This document shows positions 57,500-64,000 of a DNA stretch of 64,000 nucleotides, one piece after another. This DNA is from Membranipora membranacea. Its lineage: Eukaryota; Bryozoa; Gymnolaemata; Cheilostomatida; Membraniporidae. The position numbers and the translations under genes are program-made. The DNA lies in contig OU612069.1 of assembly GCA_914767715.1 (NCBI GenBank), forward strand, positions 29,323,387-29,387,386. The letters run 5' to 3'. The first letter of the stretch is position 1. Every line of letters starts with the position of its first letter. Under the pieces are notes generated by a model. It had not been told where the DNA came from. It searched no databases and was given only the letters and a program-made list of their open reading frames with translations.

Positions 57500-58084
57500 A
57501 ACGACGTGCCAGCTCTAAATAATGCCACATGATGAAGCGAAAATAGACTGGCAGTGATAATTATTTTACACTTTACACAAAATACATACATATGGAAACT
57601 GTTGTCATCATTGCTGATGCCTAGCTATGAAATATCTTAAGTGCCGAAGCTGTCTACCAATACAATGGGTGAAGACCAATTTGCCACGGCCAGGGGCCCA
57701 TCGGACAGTGGACAAGAGTTTGGGGGGCTCAGACTAATGTGGACCATAAGCAGCAATGCTTTCAATGAAATACAACAAATTAGGCTACATATTCAGGTGA
57801 CTGCCAAATCTGTAACCTGAAACCACTGTATCTACAAACAATCCACACAGGCAATGTGGGCTGCCCTTAAAATTTACCACCAACCACTTTCCTACAAATA
57901 CAAACCCATAGTGCATTTCTCACTGAATGACAAGTACCAAGTATAATATAATTGAACTAAAAAAACTAGTTGTGCTTAGGAATTTGAATTCCAACTTTTG
58001 TGTACTATGTGTGTTTGTTGATCTACAATCATAGAGGCCTGACTTCATCTTCCAATATTGTACCACAAGCTATCAATTGAAGTT
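57500..58084. other. No recognisable gene
   Basis: Sequence between the Mutator-like gene and the zinc-finger gene on the same strand; it could be an intron if both are one gene, which I cannot show. Confidence 0.35.
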
Positions 58085-61000
58085 TTATGAGGTGTTCACT
58101 GGATTTGGGGATCTAAAGGGTGACAAGTAAAAAGAAAGTAAGTTGGACAGCTTGCCGTGTGATCTCCTGCTAAGATTGCAGGTTATTTTCCTGACCATCG
58201 ATAGGAGAGTAATCTTGTTGCTCAGTAGCCCTTTCTTGTAAGACTGCCTCAGGTTGTAAACAATAGCTTTCATGTCATTCCGTGCTGTGCATTCTGCTAT
58301 AACTGAAGACAGCCTTAGTTTACTTTTTTTTAGCCCCACGACATTGGTTTTCAGAATCAGTGTTTTCTGTTTGTATTATTGCAGGTTTCGGCGGAGTTGT
58401 TTAGTTCGGTTCAGTAGCATGGCATGTGTCACATAACTGTCATTTGTTTTCTTCTGGTCTCTTTTCTCTGCTGCTCGCCTCAACACTTTTCTAAACCGTT
58501 TATTGTTCAGCAGGCCCCTACATGCTTGACATATGAAGTTATATTTATCCACTGCTGATGCTTCTCGAGAGCATTGAGTACTGCGTATACACGGACCATT
58601 TGGGGAAAATGTATCATAGTGATATAGGTTGGCATTCTGCTTGCCATATACAGATGTTAAATCAAATATCTGGTACCTGGTGGTATGAGCACCTTTCGGC
58701 CTGACCTTCACAGTGACTTGGCCTTGCAGACCAGCACAATGTCCCAAACCCCAAACCCCATGGTTCAGTGACAGTGGTGGCAGGCTTTTTAGTGAAGAAA
58801 GTGTCTAGTGTAGGTTGTGCGGATTTCCTGTTTCACTGCTGAGCTTTGTCTTTATGTTCAGTTAAGTTGAAAGTTAGTGAGCCACGCTGAGCCCGCATAG
58901 TGAATCTTCTCAGACAATGTGTACATTGTACATTGTCACCGACCCTCTCGTATTGGCTACCGAACTTTTCCACAACCTCCTTGTATATTACTGTCAGTGT
59001 GTTTTCAATATGTAAAGCATCAGCTTTCCCCGATTTTGATTGAGCTAAAGCGAGGGCATTCGCTTGTCTCGGCCTAGCAAAAATGGTCTCTTACGTTGGC
59101 TAGATACCTGTGACCACCTGCACTGTCTATCAATATCTCCTGGTTGCAGGGTGAACAGAACACTGTCATGCGTTTCTTTTTGTTGAGAGATAAGGTGACA
59201 TGCTTTTGGTCCATCTTTGATTCTTGGCAAAGGGTTTTCAGTCGTCTTCGATAATCGTAATCAGCTTTTGCTGCGCAAAATAAAAAAATAATATTGCATA
59301 ATTTCAAAGAACAACAAACCCACCAGTGCCCACACAGTGATTCAAAGTCCGACCAACAAATAAGCTTAAACATGTCAGCTGGTACAGAGAATAATCATAC
59401 GCACATACAAAATAATCATAAATAGCAGCATAATGACAGCCTAAAGGCATTTTCCAAAGCAGTCTTTCATAAAAATTGAGTTAAATTTCACATAAACACA
59501 ATTTATGCAGCTTAGTTATCAATGGTAATAATGTAGAGCAGGTTGACAGTTTTAAATACTTAGGCACTATTATTGACAAAAAGCTTCCTAGAACATTCCA
59601 TCGAAGTCATCAAGAAAGCCCGCAAGAGACTTTACATCATGAAGAAGCTGTATTCAATGCATATAGCTGTGCCTCTTAGAATGCAATGCTATACTACTTT
59701 TATTGAATGTATATTTTTGTACCACCGTAGCACTCTATATGGCCACTTATCCTCGTCATCTAGGAAATCGCTCAATAGAGTTATAAGCCTCGCAGGCTAT
59801 CTAGGTAGCTGCAAGTCTGACACCATCGAGGCAATGTACGAAAGAGTGATGAGAACAAGATGCCTCAGACCCGTAGCTACTGACCACGCTGACCCAGTAT
59901 TTATATTCGATAAACTTCCGTCTGGTCGATACAGAGCAATCAAAGCGAGGGTAAACATACGAACTGACTGTTTCCGATCCCTCTGTGTGCGGAAGTTAAA
60001 TAGTATACTTTTTTAGCCAACTAGTGATAATTCTTACTGTTTATTTATTTTTTTGCAGTTTTTTAAACCAACCAGACCAAAACTTTTTAATGTTTACACC
60101 ATAACTTTTATTGCTCAGCGAAAACAAAATATTTCTCAAATATGAGACTGTAATAAACGATCATCATCATCATCATCATTGACCCATTTATGAAAAGCAT
60201 GTAAATTGAATATAAGAAAAGTGCTAAAGAAATAAAGGCACCTATATAATCATCTATTTCTACTTCTATTCTCAGCTTTTTTTTAGGTACAGATTGGTCT
60301 TGCCCGTCAATGACCGACTCGACAACTATCACATCTTCATCACTTTTCTGAGCAGATGGCTGATTAGCAGCTGAGACAACGGCAATGTCATATCATATTT
60401 GAGACAATATAATATCAGCTTTCCCACCACCGATGGCAAAACAGGTTTTAAGACTTGGTAAAGACTGAACTGTAAGCACAGAGTGGTATGTAACCGACCG
60501 TAAATAGACCAGATGCAACATGCATAAAAATGGTAGAAAATTAGACAGAGCATGCTAACCGCCTCCCCACTGACATCCTATACTCCGCATGCTCTCACAG
60601 AACATTCCTTAAAGTGATGATCAATTTCCTTGTGATATATGTCAACTCAAGAGCAATACAGAACACAGGAATACAGAACACAGACACAACTGTGTGCTTG
60701 AATCATGTTTCAGTGAGCGCACATGGTTTGAACATCTACCTTCACTTCAGCCCGCAGATCTTTGAGTTTTGTCCTCACTAGAACTCTAGCTCCTCTGACT
60801 CTTATCATGGCCAGTACCTCCTCAACCTCCATATCCGTCATCATTTTCAATGACTGTGCTGTTATCATTTCATCTACAACAGAGGTTATTGATACATAGG
60901 CCTATAGAGTGAACAGAAATTCTACTGCCAGACTGACCGGTTGACTAAACTTACAACAGAAGGTTTCTATACTACTTTTAACTTTACCACAGGGCACCAC

Positions 61001-61389
61001 ATGCACAGTGACAGCAGTATAAATCAAAAAATGAAATAAATGTCGTAGAAAACTACCCCTAGTAGCAAAATTGACTGCTAGGTTAAGGTAATAAAACTCC
61101 TCCTGTGGCTGAAAAGGGACTGATATAATATAGGCCTAGTATAGGCAAAGAAAAAATTTAAAGATGGTGTGACTTTTTGATTGTTGTGTGTGACTGTGAG
61201 TGACTGGGTGATTGTGGAGTTACTAAAACTTTTAGCTTCTACCAAATAAATATCATTCATTTCTAAATCTTATTGATGTTTCTGTGACCTTTTTAACCAC
61301 TTTTTACACTTTCACTTACCTTTGAACAGAGTTACAACTTCTTCTGCACATGTAGGATCACCTAAAATTGATTTCAAAATAACCTCCAT
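58085..61389 (-). pseudogene. C2H2-like protein with PIP-box-like and SIM-like motifs, multi-exon, with frame defects
   Basis: Exon 1 (61389-61320) starts MEVILKSILGDPTCAEEVVT and ends GTAAGT. Exon 2 (60873-60740, TTGTAG acceptor, GTAGAT donor) joins in phase 1: DEMITAQSLKMMTDMEVEEV, VRTKLKDLRAEVK. Exon 3 (about 60359-60242) has SDEDVIVVESVI, a SUMO-interaction-like hydrophobic core after acids, and PKKKLRIEVEI; it joins exon 4 in phase. Exon 4 (from 59270, TTGCGCAG acceptor): ADYDYRRRLKTLCQESK, VFCSPCNQEILIDSAGGHRY, VRDHF, then after a one-base shift at an A5 run (59079-59083) a second Cys pair VQCTHCLRRF, FNLTEHKDKAQQ, a TGA at 58835-58833, and QPTLDTFFTKK, matching QxxLxxFF. Past another shift in G-runs near 58760: YNFICQACRGLLNNKRFRKV and, past a TAA at 58375-58373, VIAECTARNDMKAIV. 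Related multi-domain invertebrate proteins are often transposon-derived. It is a pseudogene or an assembly with homopolymer errors. Confidence 0.55.
59505..60180 (+). pseudogene. L2-like LINE 3' fragment inside an intron
   Basis: The plus strand reads EQVDSFKYLGTIIDKKL, then after a shift EVIKKARKRLYIMKKLYSMH, QCYTTFIECIFLYHRST, DHADPVFIFDKLPSGRYRAI and ends DCFRSLCVRKLNSILF, stop at 60014-60016. The 'DP.hPl...f..LPSGrRyr..k.RTnR...SFvp.ai..LN' end is typical of L2/CR1-group LINEs. A 3' UTR of about 150 bp ends in an (ATC)n run at about 60161-60180. It is 5' truncated and opposite in orientation to the host gene, between its third and fourth exons. Confidence 0.75.
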
Positions 61390-62800
61390 TTCTTCCAATT
61401 TTCCTCACGGCAATTGCAGATGACAAATTGAAGGAAGGTTGTATGAAGGTCATAGTCTTAAATCATACTGCAAGCAGTATGATAATGTTAATACTTTTTG
61501 AGTTATATTTACCTGTAGATGTTTATGGTCCTATATCCGGTTCCTGAGGCCAAGGGGAAGAAAAGATTGTTCCTTGGTTATGTGTAAACATCTTCACCTC
61601 ATAAACTTCTCATCAATCAGATTGGTTAGGTTCCCATCCAGCAACTTGACATGAGAGGGGGCGTTATCACTCTGAATAAGCACAGGATCTACCCCCTTTT
61701 CACTAGCACTATAAGCATACAATGATCCTAGCCCTTTGCACTTGGTGTGTTGTGCACAACTAACCCTTATTTATAGATTTCACTGTGCAGCTCCAACTCT
61801 CCAAAACACCCCCTTAAACGTGTTTTTAGGCCGAGTATGGTGGGTAAATTTTGGTGTGTCCCCCTCCCCCCTGGGCATCTGCATAAGAATGAAGACGAGC
61901 GACATAATTAGTTTTGAGAGTCTTAGAAGGTCATAAAATGTGCGACTAAGTCACAAAAAATGGCGTTAATCACTGTCACCTATTAAATTTGAGACAGCTA
62001 CACCTCATGGAGTGACAAATCCCTAGCGACCATCGTTATGAGCCAATTGAAACCGTTCCCAGAAAGGTCTCACCTGCTAAATCGACATCACATTGAACTT
62101 TGTTTCTCATCGACTAGGGAGATGTATGGATTGTATCAGTGTTCACTTTCAGCCCTGACAGACATGAGACCGAACAGTTGGCAAAACTAGCTATAAACTG
62201 TATTATTTCTATTAAGAAAACGGTGAGCAGCAGGGGAAAATCCTGTAATAGATATTCTGATAAATACAGCTAGACCTGGAGAACTTTCACTCTCTGACTG
62301 TTTCTGCATACTAAAAATGTTGCGAGGGCCAGATGGTTCAGAGGGTCAAAGATTCCAATCATTGCAATGATAACGATCTTAAAATTCAGATTGACCGTAT
62401 TCAGACAGATACTTCCTATCACCTAAAACAAAGGAGACACAATTGGTTATTGACATTGCCATGCTTTGGGTTTAATGCATAAAACATAATATGTAGATGA
62501 CTGATTTTTACTTGCTGCCAAAAGAAGGCCAGTTTCTAACAATGAAGTAAATTCATTGGGCCATAACCTTTTCATGTAAGTAAGCCATCAAATTACGACA
62601 CAAGTAGGGAAAACTTTAGGGCCTCATATTCGCCAAAATTGATAGTAATCTACTGAGTCACACATTGTGGCCCTGAAGTCAATACTCAAAAGAACATAAA
62701 TAACAAATAGAGGGTACAGCTAATATACTACAATGAATTGTGTGACCTGTCAAATCCTTCAATCTAACAACTGAACAACATGACAAGGATATTTACCCAC
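61390..62800. other. No recognisable gene; upstream region of the 58-61 kb gene
   Basis: Contains the 5' flank of the zinc-finger gene start (ATG at 61389, minus). No TATA or repeat could be assigned with confidence. Confidence 0.35.
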
Positions 62801-62810
62801 CAACCGTTGG

Positions 62811-63215
62811 ATGTCGGTAGATTTGTTTCAGTTAGACAACAACGTAACTCAGGATGGTTTATCTAACTGCCGTTTTACCCGCAGTAAGGGGCTAATTAGC
62901 CTTGTACATGGAGAGGTGATGAGAGAGCTTACACCACTGGGAGTCGTGAGTAAACCAATAACCATCTCTTACTCATACTCATACCACAAAATCCCATCAG
63001 AACCAGTAGTAGCACAAGTATATACCAAGACCACTTCGAGAATAGTCTCTACAATACCTATAGCGAGCTGGGCTTCAGCTAGTCTGAAAATATACCCAAA
63101 GTATGTGAAATTATTCTCAATACTTCAGACATCACATTGCATTATCACTCCTAGCTTGTGCTTACACAAACAATTCAGTTATTTAGGACTTAATAGCTAC
63201 ACATTAGAAATATAA
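62811..63215 (+). CDS. Unrecognised 134-codon ORF
   Basis: Open from 62811 (MSVDLFQLDNNVTQDG) to 63215. It contains a Ser/Tyr-rich segment (ITISYSYSYHKI). No domain, signal or splice frame was recognised and no duplicate exists in the window. It may be chance; the length is unusual for this AT-rich DNA, which is the only reason to list it. Confidence 0.2.
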   Translation: MSVDLFQLDNNVTQDGLSNCRFTRSKGLISLVHGEVMRELTPLGVVSKPITISYSYSYHKIPSEPVVAQVYTKTTSRIVSTIPIASWASASLKIYPKYVKLFSILQTSHCIITPSLCLHKQFSYLGLNSYTLEI

Positions 63216-64000
63216 ACTGAGACACAGACTAAATATATAGTTGAGTAATAATGAAGAGGTTAGCTAGATGTCAATATATAAATAAGCGCAAGATCTTCGA
63301 CCCAGTCCCTTGTCTAGGCCATTTACAGCCAAGTGGATATCACTACGTAAACTGAGTCTGGTTGTACATCAATCGACTTAAACTGAATGTGTCACAATGA
63401 GCACAAGTGTTTAATCTCTGATTACGTATACTTCTACTACCTTCTTCTCCATATATCAGCTCGTGTCAGATCATCCCTCAGTAAGTTCTCTCCTCCTCCC
63501 CCTGACATTGTTATCAGATTGAGATATTATACACAGTTACAGATGGGTGAGTGTGAAGGGACCTGATGAGGATGTTCTTTTGCTCTATGAGCACAAGCTG
63601 GGATTTATTGCTGAGTGGGATCATTTACACAGACAGATAGCAACTTATTATTCAGTTTTTTGCCCAACCTACTATCATGTCTGTCAAGATAACTGGTGGA
63701 GATTACTGTTACACTTGGCACAGCTCCAAGAATACTATTGTTTTCTGATTGAACAACAATTTTTATTGTGATCAACCATTAATAGATGCCTGAGAGTAAC
63801 CACAACTCATTTTCCTTGACATATTATTTGTTAAACAAACAAGTATAGACAGTGTTACTACATTGTAACAAAAGTTGCAGTTTCCTTGGCAATTATATCA
63901 TGCATTACTCAACGATCTCTGACATGTATCAGCTGTGTAAATAGTATGCATTTTAATGAACAGACACTTCATGCTGCTGGGGCTGGCCATGAGGAAGTTG
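63216..64000. other. No recognisable gene
   Basis: One further ORF of 74 codons at 63547-63771 has no recognisable motif. The window ends in unassigned sequence. Confidence 0.3.

Overview
This window is animal nuclear DNA. It is AT-rich, has no operons or closely packed ORFs, and its coding pieces are short exons with GT..AG introns. It is crowded with transposon fossils typical of metazoan genomes: hAT, pogo/Tigger, PIF/Harbinger, Tc1/mariner-like, Mutator-like, Ty3/Gypsy, BEL/Pao, several LINE lineages and tyrosine-recombinase elements. The mix, together with a cluster of small secreted C-type lectins, suggests an aquatic invertebrate. The phylum cannot be fixed from the sequence.

Layout. 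0-2 kb: a pogo-like transposase exon and a Gypsy gag fossil. 2.6-11 kb: an intron-containing repeat family present in at least two diverged copies (about 4.4-6.2 and 9.8-10.9 kb), with a broken Harbinger gene between them. 12.4-14.4 kb: two decayed tyrosine recombinases. 16.5-25.1 kb: a LINE on the minus strand split in two by a 6,394-bp hAT element with matching TIRs and a perfect 8-bp target duplication. The hAT carries its own four-exon transposase, a 303-bp tandem repeat and a nested LINE fragment. 26.1-39.8 kb: the only convincing host genes, four three-exon secreted C-type lectins in two divergent pairs (A left, B right; C left, D right). The second pair is a tandem copy of the first, including promoter and intergenic sequence. 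40-50 kb: a minisatellite, a tRNA-like SINE head, a BEL/Pao integrase fossil, a short non-autonomous hAT and an RTE-like LINE. 50.8-61.4 kb: minus-strand exons of at least three intron-containing genes or gene fossils. One is a Mutator-like transposase gene, one encodes a C2H2-like protein with PIP-box-like and SIM-like motifs, and one is an unrecognised acidic protein. 61.4-64 kb: no recognisable gene.

The four lectins share intron phases (1 and 1), exon sizes, a signal peptide exon, a TATA box and an upstream AGCCAATC element. They are probably one co-regulated secreted recognition set. The A/C type keeps an EPN sugar-binding motif and the B/D type has QPS, so each divergent pair supplies two binding types. 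Almost everything else is mobile DNA at various stages of decay. Exon models were read by eye from splice signals and frame; none is backed by transcript evidence.
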